Origin: Planctomycetota bacterium
GTDB lineage: Bacteria; Planctomycetota; Phycisphaerae; WQYP01
Direction of reading: 5' to 3'
Assembly (NCBI GenBank): GCA_021805985.1
Contig: JAJZDN010000025.1
Location: 1-48,071, forward strand
DNA: 48,071 bases
Part shown: piece by piece, positions 25,188 through 35,255 of the stretch
Position numbering within the stretch: the first letter of the stretch is position 1
Layout: each line of letters opens with the position of its first letter
Notes under the pieces: model-generated
Told to the model about the DNA's origin: nothing
Database searches by the model: none
The model's input: the letters and a program-made list of their open reading frames with translations, nothing else
Position numbers and translations under genes: made by a program

Positions 25188-26144
25188 TTACGCCAAAACC
25201 TTAGACTCCAACAGGGCTTCCATCACTTGCCCCGCCAACTCTGATGCAGGCTGCTGGGGAGACGCATCTAGCCACTTTACGCCGTCAAAGCGCTTCAGCC
25301 AGGTGCGCTGTAATTTGGCCAGGTGCCGGGTTTGAATTTTAATGCGCTCCAAAGCCTCATCCAACGGAAGTGTCCCGGCGAGATATTCTATCATTTGCTT
25401 ATAGCCCACCGCTTCGCGGGCCTGCATGGATAAGCCCTTGGGGTGCTCCAGCAACGTGCGAACTTCCTGTAATAATCCTTGCTCCAGCATCAGGCCCACG
25501 CGCTGATTAATACGCCGATTCAGCTCGGTTTTTTCTCGCGCTACACCAATGATGCGATAATTCAGTTGTGGGCGGCCAGCCTGCCATTGCGTCTGGAGCG
25601 TGCTGATGCCCACGCCGGTAATTTGAAACACTTCCAAGGCGCGGATAATGCGTCGCAAATCATTGCGGTGGATCCGTTGTGCTGCCACCGGATCCACCTG
25701 CGTCAATTGCCGATGCAGTTCGGCGGAGCCGGATTTTTCTGCCTGTGCCGTCAGGGCTTGTCGGATTTCCATATTGGCCGCCGGCCCTTCAAACATTCCT
25801 TCTAAAATCGCGCGCAAATAAAGCACGGTGCCGGCCACCAAAATCAGTGGGCGATTCTCCATGCGATGTTGCTGCATAATGGGTTCAGCCATCGCGGCAA
25901 ATCGGGCTGCAGAAAAAGATTCCCATGGATCGGCGACATCAATCATCGTATGCGGTGTGGCCGCCTGGGCGGTGAGGGAAGGTTTGGCAGTGCCAATATC
26001 CATGCCCCGATAAACCTGCATAGAATCGACGGCCATAATCGTGGCGGGCCGCCCATCGGAATGCTGCCATCGCGCCGCAATCGCTTCAGCAAGCTCCGAT
26101 TTTCCGGCAGCGGTGCAACCAACAATGACAAGAATCTTATCCAT
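25188..26144 (-). CDS. miaA: tRNA dimethylallyltransferase
   Basis: Transfers a dimethylallyl group to A37 of tRNAs that read codons starting with U. The 318 residues show the P-loop VIVGCTAAGKSELA, then AVDSMQVYRGMDIGTAKPS, LVAGTVLYLRAILEGMF (the family's GGT.LY element, here GTVLY), RIIRALEVFQITG, and AREAVGYKQMIEYLAG. The C-terminal motif TRHLAKLQRTWLKRF is present. The start has little Shine-Dalgarno sequence, and a TATTAT box lies about 12-17 bases before the ATG, so the message may have a very short leader. It is separated from rsmE by 206 bases and followed by the FGGY kinase. Confidence 0.93.
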   Translation of the reverse strand: MDKILVIVGCTAAGKSELAEAIAARWQHSDGRPATIMAVDSMQVYRGMDIGTAKPSLTAQAATPHTMIDVADPWESFSAARFAAMAEPIMQQHRMENRPLILVAGTVLYLRAILEGMFEGPAANMEIRQALTAQAEKSGSAELHRQLTQVDPVAAQRIHRNDLRRIIRALEVFQITGVGISTLQTQWQAGRPQLNYRIIGVAREKTELNRRINQRVGLMLEQGLLQEVRTLLEHPKGLSMQAREAVGYKQMIEYLAGTLPLDEALERIKIQTRHLAKLQRTWLKRFDGVKWLDASPQQPASELAGQVMEALLESKVLA

Positions 26145-26350
26145 ACCTGAAGTATAATAGCTTATCGGCTGCCTTCATGCGTATCGGCCAAAAGTAATAT
26201 TTCAACACCATGTGTAGCGGATTAGATATGGATCACCCGGCGGCCGTATAATGTTATGGAATATTACCTAAGCGTCGGGAGAGTAGTGACGCTACGCTTT
26301 ACACCCGGCGGCCGTCTTTATGATATTCCCCACGCGCCGCCCTGAGCATT
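26145..26350. other. Gap between miaA and rsmE with a 14-bp direct repeat
   Basis: The 14-mer cacccggcggccgt occurs at 26234-26247 and 26302-26315 in the same orientation. TATAAT directly follows the first copy (26247-26252, plus strand). Between the copies, AGCGTC...GACGCT can pair around an 11-nt loop. No gene is seen. Confidence 0.5.
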
Positions 26351-27112
26351 TCAGTCTCTCTGATTTTCCCTATTACCCAAGACGCACTGCGTGATCGCTG
26401 CGGCCGTGGCGGCGGCGGTTTCAATTCGCAGGATGTTATTTCCCAAACGTACCGGTGCCGTATGCCTGCTTAGAAGTTCCTGCTCCTCCACACTCCATCC
26501 ACCTTCCGGCCCGATCATCACAGTTATACGGGAGTATGCGGGATCCATAGGCCTTGCGGCTCTTTCTGACTGCCACAGTGCCAGGCGTTGCGCCAAGTCG
26601 TGTGTGGCATCAACATGTGTCCATATTATCGTTCCCGTCTCTGCATTTTCCAGAAGCTGCCGGGGCGTTTGCGGAGCGTGGACCGCCAGTATGCGGGATC
26701 GTCCGCATTGTTTAGCCGATTCAACCGCCAGGCGAACCCACTTCTCCATTTTTTTGGCTTCCGCGCTGGGGCGCACCACGCTATAGCGGCAATCCAGCCA
26801 GATCAGGGCGGCGGCACCGAGTTGACTGATCTGTTCTACGAGCTGATAAGCCCGATCAGCCTTGGGGATAGCTGTGGCTATTGTCAGATTATACGGAGGT
26901 GGCACTGCAACCTTGATCGGACCGTTTAACCTGTAAAATACGTGCTTTTTTTCAATGCTGATATTTGCCGGAGCATAGTGGCCGGAACCGTCAAAGAGAA
27001 TCACCGCTTGGTCATTGTCCAGACGCAGCACATCGCGGGCATGATGGGCCTGATCCTCCGGCAATTCACCTGAATCCAGCAGCGGTGAAACATAAAAGCG
27101 CGGTACGCTCAT
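26351..27112 (-). CDS. rsmE: 16S rRNA (uracil-1498-N3) methyltransferase
   Basis: Methylates U1498 of 16S rRNA using S-adenosylmethionine. The 253 residues have the N-terminal PUA-like part (MSVPRFYV, QAHHARDVLRLDNDQAVILFDG) and the knotted SPOUT domain, with LTIATAIPKADRAYQLVEQISQLGAAALIWL, SRITVMIGPEGGWSVEEQELL and the C-terminal LGNNILRIETAAATAAA. It starts 14 bases after the SAM methyltransferase stop on the same strand, so it belongs to the minus-strand cluster 23841-29150. Confidence 0.94.
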   Translation of the reverse strand: MSVPRFYVSPLLDSGELPEDQAHHARDVLRLDNDQAVILFDGSGHYAPANISIEKKHVFYRLNGPIKVAVPPPYNLTIATAIPKADRAYQLVEQISQLGAAALIWLDCRYSVVRPSAEAKKMEKWVRLAVESAKQCGRSRILAVHAPQTPRQLLENAETGTIIWTHVDATHDLAQRLALWQSERAARPMDPAYSRITVMIGPEGGWSVEEQELLSRHTAPVRLGNNILRIETAAATAAAITQCVLGNRENQRD

Positions 27113-27126
27113 GACGGTGACTCTTA

Positions 27127-27864
27127 TTAAATGACAACTTTCGGTAATGCCTTGGACGCACTGATTCGGCGCAACACCAGCAAATCCGCATCAGAATTAA
27201 TGCCTGAGGGCCCCGTCCATTGCAGCACGGAATTGGCAATGCGAAAGCCGCGTTCTACCGCAACGGGGGGAAAATCCGCCGCGCTATTGCGCTGCGGATC
27301 GCTGATCCATACCACGCCCTGCGGTGCCAGCAGGTGATCAATCGCATCCAGCAGAATCGGATGCAGCCGCCGTTCATACAGCACATCGGATGCAATGATC
27401 CAATCAAATTGCTCGTTGATCGGTTCCCGCCAGTCCATGTGGCGGGCCGTCACGCGATGGGGGGGAATCTTGTTGCAATTGGCATTAAAAGCGGCAAAAT
27501 CAACGGCCTCGGGATCATAATCGGTGAAGGTCACATGCCAACCGCGCATGGCGGCGGCGATACCGGCAATGCCCAGCCCACAGCCCAGTTCAATCGCCCG
27601 CGGCGGCACAGAGTCCGGCACCGGCGGTAAGGTCGGCGGCGCATCCTGACTGTTTAAAATATGCTCAGCCAGCATGAGGCTGCTGGGCCAGATCACCGGC
27701 CAATACGGCAAATAATTATCTTTTTTATAGCGTGCTTCAACCGTCGGATCATCCAGTAGCGAGTCCGGGTCGGCCGGCGAAAAAATTTCCAGCCGATGCG
27801 TTCCGGCCAGCAATTCGTGAAGCCGGATCGGATAACGCGATTGCAGTGGCGGCCGATGTGTCAT
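27127..27864 (-). CDS. Class I SAM-dependent methyltransferase (protein-methyltransferase-like)
   Basis: A 245-residue cytoplasmic methyltransferase. The SAM-binding motif I is AIELGCGLGIAGIAAAMRGW, motif II ends VTFTDYDPEAV, and motif IV-like IIASDVLYERRLHPILLDAI follows. A preceding YWPVIWPSSLMLAEHIL stretch is typical of the Methyltransf_16/METTL group, which modifies protein lysines (family knowledge). The ATG at 27864 overlaps the stop of the upstream gene by four bases (ATGA), which fixes the start. An open frame further upstream lies within that gene. Confidence 0.83.
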   Translation of the reverse strand: MTHRPPLQSRYPIRLHELLAGTHRLEIFSPADPDSLLDDPTVEARYKKDNYLPYWPVIWPSSLMLAEHILNSQDAPPTLPPVPDSVPPRAIELGCGLGIAGIAAAMRGWHVTFTDYDPEAVDFAAFNANCNKIPPHRVTARHMDWREPINEQFDWIIASDVLYERRLHPILLDAIDHLLAPQGVVWISDPQRNSAADFPPVAVERGFRIANSVLQWTGPSGINSDADLLVLRRISASKALPKVVI

Positions 27865-28436
27865 GGGCGCGTACTCAATACTGGCGTTGCCGGCGCGGTG
27901 GCGGGGGATGTGGACGTTGCCGCTGGCATTGTGCTGGGGACTGCATGATGCGTGGTAAGAATGATCGTGGCGACAATCCCAATAAACAGCACGATGGCTG
28001 TAGCAATAACAAACCGCGTCCATGGGGATAAATTTAAGCCTTCAATAGGCTCATCTGCGCCGGTGTTTTTCCGCGGAGCTAGCAGCGGATCATAGGCCAG
28101 CATGGATTGCTCATCGGCCCCGCCAAGCGTGGCGGCCTCAATCTGAATCGCGGCGGCAAGGCGTGCCCATACATCCGCAGGCATAGGTAATTCTGCCACC
28201 GGCGCGGCAGAAACCGACATCTCACCAAGTTCTGCGTTAATGTGCTCAACCAGCCATGGCATCTGATCGTCACGGGGGGCTTGATTTCGCACATACTGAC
28301 GAAAAGCGCTGCGGATTCCGCGCTGCAAGGCGGTTTCCGCGACGTTCGGCGTGCCACCCTGACACGCCACGGTGTAGAGCGCACTGCGGTGGACTTCCAG
28401 CAATTCCAGAAATTTGCGTCCGGCGGATTCAATCAT
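27861..28436 (-). CDS. Single-pass membrane protein, unknown
   Basis: A 191-residue protein. The cytoplasmic N-terminal ~130 residues are helical, with several Cys, Trp and Arg, and contain no recognised motif. One transmembrane helix lies at about residues 144-162 (FVIATAIVLFIGIVATIIL), and a Ser/Thr/Pro/Ala-rich tail of ~30 residues lies outside. It is 24 bases after the TPR lipoprotein gene and overlaps the methyltransferase gene by four bases, so all are in one operon. The general shape resembles an anti-sigma or sensor protein, but no sigma factor is adjacent. Confidence 0.7.
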   Translation of the reverse strand: MIESAGRKFLELLEVHRSALYTVACQGGTPNVAETALQRGIRSAFRQYVRNQAPRDDQMPWLVEHINAELGEMSVSAAPVAELPMPADVWARLAAAIQIEAATLGGADEQSMLAYDPLLAPRKNTGADEPIEGLNLSPWTRFVIATAIVLFIGIVATIILTTHHAVPSTMPAATSTSPATAPATPVLSTRP

Positions 28437-28460
28437 CAGCGTGTTCCGTGCCCTGATGGA

Positions 28461-29150
28461 TTACCTAAGGGCCGGCTGGGTCGCCGGCAGGGGCGCTGCT
28501 AGCGCCTCGGAAATCGTTACGCCATCATGTTGCATTTTTTCCACCAGCCCGGGCATGACCGGATCCAGTTGATAAATGCGGATGTATAGCGCCCGGGCAT
28601 CGGACTTGCGGCCAACGCTGTCATCGAATCCGGCAACCTGCATAAGCACTTCGGGATTTGATGGGGCCATGGCCGCAGCTTTCGCGAAATTGACGCGCGC
28701 ATCATCAAGGTCGCCAATACGTTTATAAAACCGCGCTACGCGCAGGCGTCCACTGACTCGGCCGGTAAGTTCTGCATCACGTTCCAGAAAGTTCATCGCC
28801 TCATTGGGCCGGCCGGCGCGGATCAGCGCTTCGGCCAAGGCACTTTTCACATGACCGAAATTGGGATCAACCGTCCAGGCGGTTTTATAGTGGAACGCCG
28901 CCTCCTGATAACGGGCCAGCATGTAATCTGATGCGCCGGCATAATAATTGGCCCGGGGATCAGCGGGGTTGTATTTCAAAGCGTCATTGAATTTCACCAG
29001 GGCCGATTGATAATCGCCCCGATGATATAAAGATAAGCCCTGATTGCGCAATTTCATGGCGGAACTTTCACATCCCGCCAGCAACATCGCACTTGTGGCA
29101 AGCACAAGCAGGCCCATCCGTGACCAGTGTTTTGAACGTCGAATTTCCAT
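28461..29150 (-). CDS. TPR-repeat lipoprotein
   Basis: A 229-residue exported protein. The signal peptide is basic (MEIRRSKHWSR), then hydrophobic, with lipobox MLLAGC (Cys27). About four tetratricopeptide repeats follow, for example AMKLRNQGLSLYHRGDYQSA, LVKFNDALKYNPADPRANYYA, FHYKTAWTVDPNFGHVKSALAEAL, and ARVNFAKAAAMAPSNPEVLM. Such proteins scaffold envelope complexes. The start has AGGAG nine bases upstream. It is the first gene of the minus-strand cluster that ends with rsmE and possibly miaA and the kinase. Confidence 0.85.
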   Translation of the reverse strand: MEIRRSKHWSRMGLLVLATSAMLLAGCESSAMKLRNQGLSLYHRGDYQSALVKFNDALKYNPADPRANYYAGASDYMLARYQEAAFHYKTAWTVDPNFGHVKSALAEALIRAGRPNEAMNFLERDAELTGRVSGRLRVARFYKRIGDLDDARVNFAKAAAMAPSNPEVLMQVAGFDDSVGRKSDARALYIRIYQLDPVMPGLVEKMQHDGVTISEALAAPLPATQPALR

Positions 29151-29200
29151 AAAGTAGTGCTCCTGCCGTATTCTGTCATAGAAGATGGTAACATTGAACC

Positions 29201-29623
29201 ATGGTTTGGCAAGACTTCAAAGAAAAACTTTTTCGATTTGCGGTTTTAAAGCATGTCCGTCAAACCGACATCCACTGGGATTTGCTGCTGCAATTACCCG
29301 ATCGGCCCCTGTTGGCAACGTGGCAGATTCGCGTCGATCCAGCTGTCTGGAATAGCCAAAATAAGGCAATTCCCGCCATTGCGATCCCCGATCACCGTCT
29401 GGTATATCTGGATTTTCAGGGAGAAATCCCCGGCGGCCGAGGGCACGTTACGCACGTCGATGGCGGCCTATTAAAACTTTTACGCACACAGGAAAATTTT
29501 ATCAGCGGCTCCCTGGACGGGCGGGGCCTCCAAGGCTTACTGACGCTTACCCGCCGCAAAACCGACCGCCCTGAGGCAACCCAGCACTGGCAATTACAAT
29601 TCGGTACAGCCTGTGATACGTAG
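29201..29623 (+). CDS. Stand-alone LigD N-terminal (3'-phosphoesterase)-like protein
   Basis: A 140-residue protein similar to the N-terminal phosphoesterase (PE) domain of bacterial LigD. In LigD this domain trims 3'-phosphates or ribonucleotides during non-homologous end joining. Here VLKHVRQTDIHWDLLLQL matches KHDARxLHYDFRLEL, and IPDHRLVYLDFQGEIPGGRG matches EDHPLDYADFEGNIPEG. Thus the His, His-x-Asp, His and Tyr positions are kept, but the Arg after HxD is Leu. There is no ligase or polymerase domain and no ku gene nearby. It is divergent from the TPR lipoprotein gene. Confidence 0.75.
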   Translation: MVWQDFKEKLFRFAVLKHVRQTDIHWDLLLQLPDRPLLATWQIRVDPAVWNSQNKAIPAIAIPDHRLVYLDFQGEIPGGRGHVTHVDGGLLKLLRTQENFISGSLDGRGLQGLLTLTRRKTDRPEATQHWQLQFGTACDT

Positions 29624-29705
29624 TGCAGTGTAATTCAAGATAGAGACCGCGGATCATGCGTATCGACCTACGCCGCCAAGTCCTGTGCCAAAGACAAATC
29701 GCCGG

Positions 29706-30284
29706 TCAAGGAATCAAAATAGCAGAAGAAATAGATTCTTCGCAATCTGGCTTTAAATTTGTTAGGGCGTGCAACGCCACGTCGGCCCTGCCGGATTGTA
29801 CAAACTCACCAATATCCATCGCATGTTTGCGAAGCTTCCACATGGCGCTTACCAGCACCAAAAAGGCTGTAAATACGTACAATCCCGCCCACTGTCCAAA
29901 ATCTTCTGCCCACGGCCATGCGGCGTGCAGCCACGGTGTCGGCGTGGGCACCTGCGTCAGAAAGCTCATTAATTGCAGAATACAAAACGATAAAGCCAAT
30001 CCGAATCCGTCTTGGCCGCTTTTTGTTACACCGTGGGCCTTAAGAAATCGTCGGTAACTCAATGACAAAGGAATCAAGGCAGCAAAACATATCGCCTGGT
30101 AAAAAAAGGGAATGGGAAACAGCAGCAGCCAGATTACCCAAGGCCATCGCATGCGGTAAGGTTGCGGCACGGCCATCGCTGCCGACCAGAGCACCCATGT
30201 GCAGGACACCTCGAAAGCAATGATTGCAACGTTGACAACCGTGAGGAGGGTTAGCCCAAAATCGCCAATGAAATTATTGCCCAT
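29706..30284 (-). CDS. Membrane protein, unknown
   Basis: A 192-residue protein with about four or five hydrophobic helices: residues ~10-38, 45-75 (WVIWLLLFPIPFFYQAICFAALIPL), 95-112 and 135-155. Loops are aromatic and positively charged, such as LSYRRFLKAHG, so the connecting loop faces the cytoplasm. A GAGG site lies seven bases before the ATG at 30284. No family recognised. Its neighbours do not suggest a role. Confidence 0.65.
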   Translation of the reverse strand: MGNNFIGDFGLTLLTVVNVAIIAFEVSCTWVLWSAAMAVPQPYRMRWPWVIWLLLFPIPFFYQAICFAALIPLSLSYRRFLKAHGVTKSGQDGFGLALSFCILQLMSFLTQVPTPTPWLHAAWPWAEDFGQWAGLYVFTAFLVLVSAMWKLRKHAMDIGEFVQSGRADVALHALTNLKPDCEESISSAILIP

Positions 30285-30530
30285 GACTACGCCTCACGCC
30301 GCAGTTTCGTTCACTCAAATCATCTCAATTATAACCCTGCTTTGTACGTATAACAATGGGGCAGCTTGGAGCAAAGGCCGCCTGCAACCAGCCTTGGCCC
30401 GGGGCCCTAACGATAATTTCACGTGCGCTCTTTTTTAGCCGGGGGGCATTGGTTTGCGATTTCGTGTAAACTGATTGTTGAGAGTTTCGGGAAACGAGGA
30501 CGGTCGGGAAAAACCGATCAGGCGCTGGTT

Positions 30531-31004
30531 ATGACTGAAATACAACATCCGCCCCTGCCGCATGTGCAGATTATCAAACAAGCGATTGCCATTTATCTGC
30601 CGTTAGCTTATGGAGAGGGGAAAGTACCGGAGGTGGTTAGGGGGCGGATAGCACCAATTTTAGCTTCCCCGGATTCGGATCGTATCAAACTGGAATGGTT
30701 TGAACCGGCGGATAAGGACGGGCGGGCGGTATATCGCCTGCGCTTGGGGCAGGTGGCGTATCCTCATATGAAGTTAAACGTGGAAGAATCGCCGGATGGT
30801 ACAGGTTATCTGATTTTGGCCGATGCCCATGATACGCATCTGTTGGCACCGGAAACGTCGCCGGATGCTAAATTTTTAAGTGAACTGCGAAAAAATAATG
30901 CGGCTCTGGTGGAAAAAATCCAAGCCGCCTGGACGCAGGCCGGCCTGCCGACATTCCGAAATTATTTCCGTGCCGCGATGGAGCGCCGCGTTCAGGAAAA
31001 ATAG
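30531..31004 (+). CDS. Conserved protein of unknown function
   Basis: A 157-residue soluble protein. I start at ATG 30531, where the sequence becomes protein-like (HPPLPHVQIIKQAIAIYLPLAYG). The frame is open back to 30423 without family-like sequence. Features are the central RLRLGQVAYPHMKLNVEESPDGTGYLILADAHDTH, and a helical C-terminus (AALVEKIQAAWTQAGLPTF). I believe this is a family found mainly in planctomycetes, but I know no function. It lies upstream of carB by ~100 bases. Confidence 0.75.
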   Translation: MTEIQHPPLPHVQIIKQAIAIYLPLAYGEGKVPEVVRGRIAPILASPDSDRIKLEWFEPADKDGRAVYRLRLGQVAYPHMKLNVEESPDGTGYLILADAHDTHLLAPETSPDAKFLSELRKNNAALVEKIQAAWTQAGLPTFRNYFRAAMERRVQEK

Positions 31005-31103
31005 CCCTGGGTAAAATAACCGCGGGCACTTTCGCGACGGCGCGATTTCTGATACAAGTTTACAAGTTTTTTCCCCGACCCTGGTGTAAAAGGTTGTTGA
31101 CCC

Positions 31104-34100
31104 ATGCCCAAAAGAACGGACCTTAACAGTATCCTGATCATCGGCTCTGGCCCCATTGTCATCGGACAGGGGTGTGAATTTGATTATTCCGGTACGCAGG
31201 CGTGCAAAGCTCTCAAAGAAGAGGGCTACCGCGTGATCCTGGTAAACTCCAATCCCGCGACCATTATGACCGATCCGGATATGGCTCACCGCACGTACAT
31301 TGAACCGTTGACCGTTGAAGCGATAACTAAAATAATTGAAATCGAACGGCCTGACGCCCTGTTACCCACGCTCGGCGGCCAGACGGGCCTGAATTTGTCG
31401 GTGGCACTGGAAGATGCCGGAGTTCTGAAAAAATTCGGCGTGCAGATGATCGGTGCCACCCGTGAAGCCATTCATCGCGGGGAAGATCGTCGCAAATTCA
31501 AAGCGATCATGGAATCCATCGGTTTGCAATGTCCACGCAGTGGTTTGGCGTACAACATGGAACAAGCCAAAAAGGTGGCCGAGGACGTAGGATTGCCGTG
31601 CATTATCCGGGCGTCATTTACCCTAGGCGGAACGGGGTCTGGTGTGGCCTGGAACATGGAGGAGTTCGAAAACATCGCCCAGCGCGGAATTGACGCGTCG
31701 ATGATTAATGAAATCCAGATTGATCAATCGCTGATCGGCTGGAAGGAATATGAACTGGAAGTCATGCGTGACAAAGCCGATAACGTGGTGATTGTCTGCA
31801 GCATTGAAAATTTTGATCCCATGGGCGTGCACACCGGAGATTCCATCACGGTCGCCCCGACCCAAACCCTCACGGACAAAGAATATCAACGCATGCGGGA
31901 TGGCGCCATTGCGGTCATCCGGGCCATTGGCGTGGAAACCGGTGGATCCAATATTCAGTTTGCCATTAACCCCGCCAATGGAGATATGGTGGTGGTGGAA
32001 ATGAATCCGCGGGTATCGCGCTCCAGCGCCCTGGCCAGCAAAGCCACCGGGTTTCCCATCGCCCGTATTGCCGCCAAGCTCGCGGTGGGTTACACGCTTG
32101 ATGAGTTGCCCAATGACATCACCCGCCGCACCGTGGCTTGTTTTGAACCGTCGATCGATTATGTGGTGGTGAAAATTCCGCGGTGGACATTTGAGAAATT
32201 TCCCGATGCGGATGAAACGCTCACAACCCAGATGAAGAGCGTCGGCGAAGCCATGAGCATCGGTCGGACATTTAAAGAAGCCCTGCAAAAAGGCATTCGT
32301 TCCATGGAAGTCAAACGCTTCGGCCTGGGGCTGGATCGCATCGACAAATGGTGGCGAAGGCAGGTATTGGAACTCGATACCCAACCTTCCTCTGTCCCAT
32401 CGAGCCTGGGAGATCGCGGGGCTTTTGTAACCCGCATGGCGGCCCTGGAAGAGGCGGCGCAAGTCTGGCCAATACCGGAAGACCGGTTAATTCGTAAACT
32501 ATCCATTCCCTCTCAGGGCCGACTTTATTACATTCGCTACGCTTTTAAAATGCATTATACGCTTGAACGGGTGCATGAGTTGACCCATATTGACCCTTGG
32601 TTTCTCGCGCAAATGAAGGAACTCGTTGATTTTGAAGACGAATTATTTCAGATGCGTCCGCAGGCCGCCGCCTTCATGGCGGGGAAGATTTCTGCCGAAG
32701 ATCGGCAGCGTTTTGCCGCGCTTTTGCGCCGCAGCAAGGAAATGGGCTATTCCGATGTGCAACTGGGTACCATCTGGTCGTTGCAGCCCGCGGAAGTTCG
32801 GGGCATCCGCAAGCGCCTGACCATTGAGCCGGTCTATAAACTTGTCGATACGTGCGCTGCGGAATTTGAAGCTGCCACGCCCTATTATTATTCCACCTAT
32901 GAAAGTCCCATCACCCGGCTGGAAAATGGCCGATCCATGCAGCATATTGATGATGAAGTACGCGTCACCGATCGCAAGAAAATTATTATTTTGGGCGGCG
33001 GCCCCAATCGCATCGGGCAAGGGATTGAATTTGATTACTGCTGCGTACAGGCAGCTTTCGCGTGTCGGGAATTGGACCTTGAAAGTGTGATGATCAATTC
33101 CAATCCGGAAACCGTCAGCACAGATTACGACACGTCCAATCTCCTGTTCTTTGAACCCCTTACGCATGAGGATGTGCTGAACATTGTCGAACGCCTGAAT
33201 GGACGTCCATTAAGCCAGCCCGGGGGATTGGTGCAGGGGGTGATTGTACAATTTGGTGGCCAAACTCCGCTGAATCTCGCCCGCGGACTTAAAGATGCAG
33301 GCGTGCCTATTATTGGCACGGCTGTGGAGTCCATTGAAGCTGCGGAAGATCGGGATAAATTTAACCGCCTGATAAAATCTCTGGGCCTCAAGCAGCCCGA
33401 AGGCGGTATTGCCCGCAGTGCCGAGCAAGCCCGCAAGGTGGCGGCGGAAATTGGCTATCCGGTGCTGGTGCGTCCCTCGTTTGTACTGGGCGGACGGGCC
33501 ATGGAAATTGTTTCCGATGAAACACAGTTGGATTATTACATTCGTCATGCCGTGGAAGTGGCGGACGAACATCCCATTCTTATTGACCGCTTCCTGGGCG
33601 ATGCCACGGAAGTGGACGTCGATGCTTTGGGTGACGGAAGTAACTATCTGGTCATTGGTGTGATGGAGCACATTGAAGAAGCGGGAATTCACTCCGGTGA
33701 TTCGGCATGTTCTCTGCCGCCATTTAGTCTGCCGGCAGAAATTGTGGCTCGCATCCGTGATAACACGCTGGCATTGGCCAAAGCCTTGGCGGTGCGCGGC
33801 TTAATGAATGTGCAGTTTGCAATCAAAGATAATGAAGTCTATGTGCTGGAAGTGAATCCACGCGCCAGTCGCACCGTGCCGTTTGTCAGTAAGGCCACCG
33901 GCGTGGCATGGGCAAAAATTGCTGCTAAAGTCATGTGCGGAAAAACGTTGGCGGAATTGGGCGTCAGCGAAGAAATCATTCCCAAACATCACGTCGCCGT
34001 GAAGGAAAGTGTATTTCCCTTCAGCAAATTCCCCGGAGTGGATGTTATTTTAGGCCCGGAAATGCGCTCCACCGGCGAAGTCATGGGCATAGATGCCAGT

Positions 34101-34565
34101 TTCCCTGTGGCGTATGCCAAATCGCAGATGGCAGCCGGCGGCAGTCTGCCAATGTCCGGAACCGTTTATATTTCGGTGCGCGATGGGGACAAAAAAGCGA
34201 TCATCGAATCAGCACGCAAAATTGCCCAGGCCGGTTTTGAACTCATTTCCACCAGCGGTACATGCGCCGCTCTCAATGAGGCGGGCGTGCCCTGCCGGAA
34301 AATAAATAAAATTCAGGAAGGGCGTCCCAACATTATTGACGCCATTAAAAACCAGCAGGTGCAGTTGTTGATTAACACCCCGACGCACAAAGGCCCCACC
34401 ACGGACGAAGGTCGCATCCGATCCGCCGCCGTGCTGAACCGAATTCCGATTATCACCACAATTACCGGTGCGGAAGCTGCCGCCGATGCGATTGTAAGCC
34501 TCAAGCAAGGGCAATGGACCGTAAAGCCCATACAGGATTATTACGCCCAGATGAAGCAGCCGTAA
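31104..34565 (+). CDS. carB: Carbamoyl-phosphate synthase large subunit
   Basis: Makes carbamoyl phosphate from bicarbonate, ATP and glutamine-derived ammonia for pyrimidine and arginine synthesis. The 1153 residues are somewhat longer than the usual ~1070. Two ATP-grasp halves are visible. The first starts [21 protein letters not shown] and includes [10 protein letters not shown] and [21 protein letters not shown]. The second repeats the pattern with [20 protein letters not shown] and [21 protein letters not shown]. The oligomerisation domain lies between. The C-terminal MGS-like domain (regulatory) contains [11 protein letters not shown] and [15 protein letters not shown]. No carA is adjacent. 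Confidence 0.97.
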   Translation: MPKRTDLNSILIIGSGPIVIGQGCEFDYSGTQACKALKEEGYRVILVNSNPATIMTDPDMAHRTYIEPLTVEAITKIIEIERPDALLPTLGGQTGLNLSVALEDAGVLKKFGVQMIGATREAIHRGEDRRKFKAIMESIGLQCPRSGLAYNMEQAKKVAEDVGLPCIIRASFTLGGTGSGVAWNMEEFENIAQRGIDASMINEIQIDQSLIGWKEYELEVMRDKADNVVIVCSIENFDPMGVHTGDSITVAPTQTLTDKEYQRMRDGAIAVIRAIGVETGGSNIQFAINPANGDMVVVEMNPRVSRSSALASKATGFPIARIAAKLAVGYTLDELPNDITRRTVACFEPSIDYVVVKIPRWTFEKFPDADETLTTQMKSVGEAMSIGRTFKEALQKGIRSMEVKRFGLGLDRIDKWWRRQVLELDTQPSSVPSSLGDRGAFVTRMAALEEAAQVWPIPEDRLIRKLSIPSQGRLYYIRYAFKMHYTLERVHELTHIDPWFLAQMKELVDFEDELFQMRPQAAAFMAGKISAEDRQRFAALLRRSKEMGYSDVQLGTIWSLQPAEVRGIRKRLTIEPVYKLVDTCAAEFEAATPYYYSTYESPITRLENGRSMQHIDDEVRVTDRKKIIILGGGPNRIGQGIEFDYCCVQAAFACRELDLESVMINSNPETVSTDYDTSNLLFFEPLTHEDVLNIVERLNGRPLSQPGGLVQGVIVQFGGQTPLNLARGLKDAGVPIIGTAVESIEAAEDRDKFNRLIKSLGLKQPEGGIARSAEQARKVAAEIGYPVLVRPSFVLGGRAMEIVSDETQLDYYIRHAVEVADEHPILIDRFLGDATEVDVDALGDGSNYLVIGVMEHIEEAGIHSGDSACSLPPFSLPAEIVARIRDNTLALAKALAVRGLMNVQFAIKDNEVYVLEVNPRASRTVPFVSKATGVAWAKIAAKVMCGKTLAELGVSEEIIPKHHVAVKESVFPFSKFPGVDVILGPEMRSTGEVMGIDASFPVAYAKSQMAAGGSLPMSGTVYISVRDGDKKAIIESARKIAQAGFELISTSGTCAALNEAGVPCRKINKIQEGRPNIIDAIKNQQVQLLINTPTHKGPTTDEGRIRSAAVLNRIPIITTITGAEAAADAIVSLKQGQWTVKPIQDYYAQMKQP

Positions 34566-34722
34566 ATGTGGTCATCGGATCTTAAATAATGTCTCCCCAA
34601 AGACGGGGCCATTGGCGCTGTCTAGATAAGCTATTACTTTTTTAGATCTCCGGCAATACGATTGACGCTCCAACGCAAGCCGACTACTCTATTCGTGCTC
34701 GGATTGTTCTTGGAAGTTCTGC

Positions 34723-35226
34723 GTGCGATGTCCATTTTGTCATACAGTTGATCAGGATCATGTACTGGATTCCCGTCCGGTTGAGGGGGGGCAGTCCATC
34801 CGCAGGCGCCGTGAATGTGAGCATTGCAACCGGCGGTTTACAACGTATGAACGCATCGAAGAAGTTGTACGCTTGACGGTGGTCAAGAAAGATGGCTCCC
34901 GGGTTCCGTTTGATCGCAATCTTATTTTTGCCGGCATTCAAAAAGCGTGTTACAAACGCCCGGTGTCGGCTGAAGTTATCGCCCGGATTGTCGACGCGGT
35001 AGAAGAGAACGTTGTTCAGAAATATCAGCGTGAGGCTCCAAGTTCATATATTGGTGAACAGGTCATGTATTTTCTCAAGCAAACGGATCCAATTGCCTAT
35101 GTTCGTTTCGCCTCGGTCTACCGGGAATTCCGGGACTTAGGAGAACTCGTCAATGAAGCACGCGATATGATGAATCAAACCCAGACCAGGGATCCCGATC
35201 AAACCGACCTGTTTTCACCCCCGTAA
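34723..35226 (+). CDS. nrdR: Transcriptional repressor NrdR
   Basis: A 167-residue zinc-ribbon plus ATP-cone repressor of ribonucleotide reductase genes. The zinc ribbon is MRCPFCHTVDQDHVLDSRP...CEHCNRRFTTYER, with four Cys, and the ATP-cone starts VVKKDGSRVPFDRNLIFAGI. The start is a GTG at 34723, which directly precedes CGA-TGT (Arg-Cys), with GGAAG six bases upstream. It is a little longer than the usual ~150 because of a polar tail. No nrd gene or obvious NrdR box is in the window. Confidence 0.95.
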   Translation: MRCPFCHTVDQDHVLDSRPVEGGQSIRRRRECEHCNRRFTTYERIEEVVRLTVVKKDGSRVPFDRNLIFAGIQKACYKRPVSAEVIARIVDAVEENVVQKYQREAPSSYIGEQVMYFLKQTDPIAYVRFASVYREFRDLGELVNEARDMMNQTQTRDPDQTDLFSPP

Positions 35227-35255
35227 TGGCTGCTGGCCACTTGTGGCGCAGGCCG

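Noticed and set aside
31623-32462. 279-residue minus-strand open frame inside carB
   Set aside because: Antisense shadow of a clear carB frame. The translation has low-complexity composition and no start signal.
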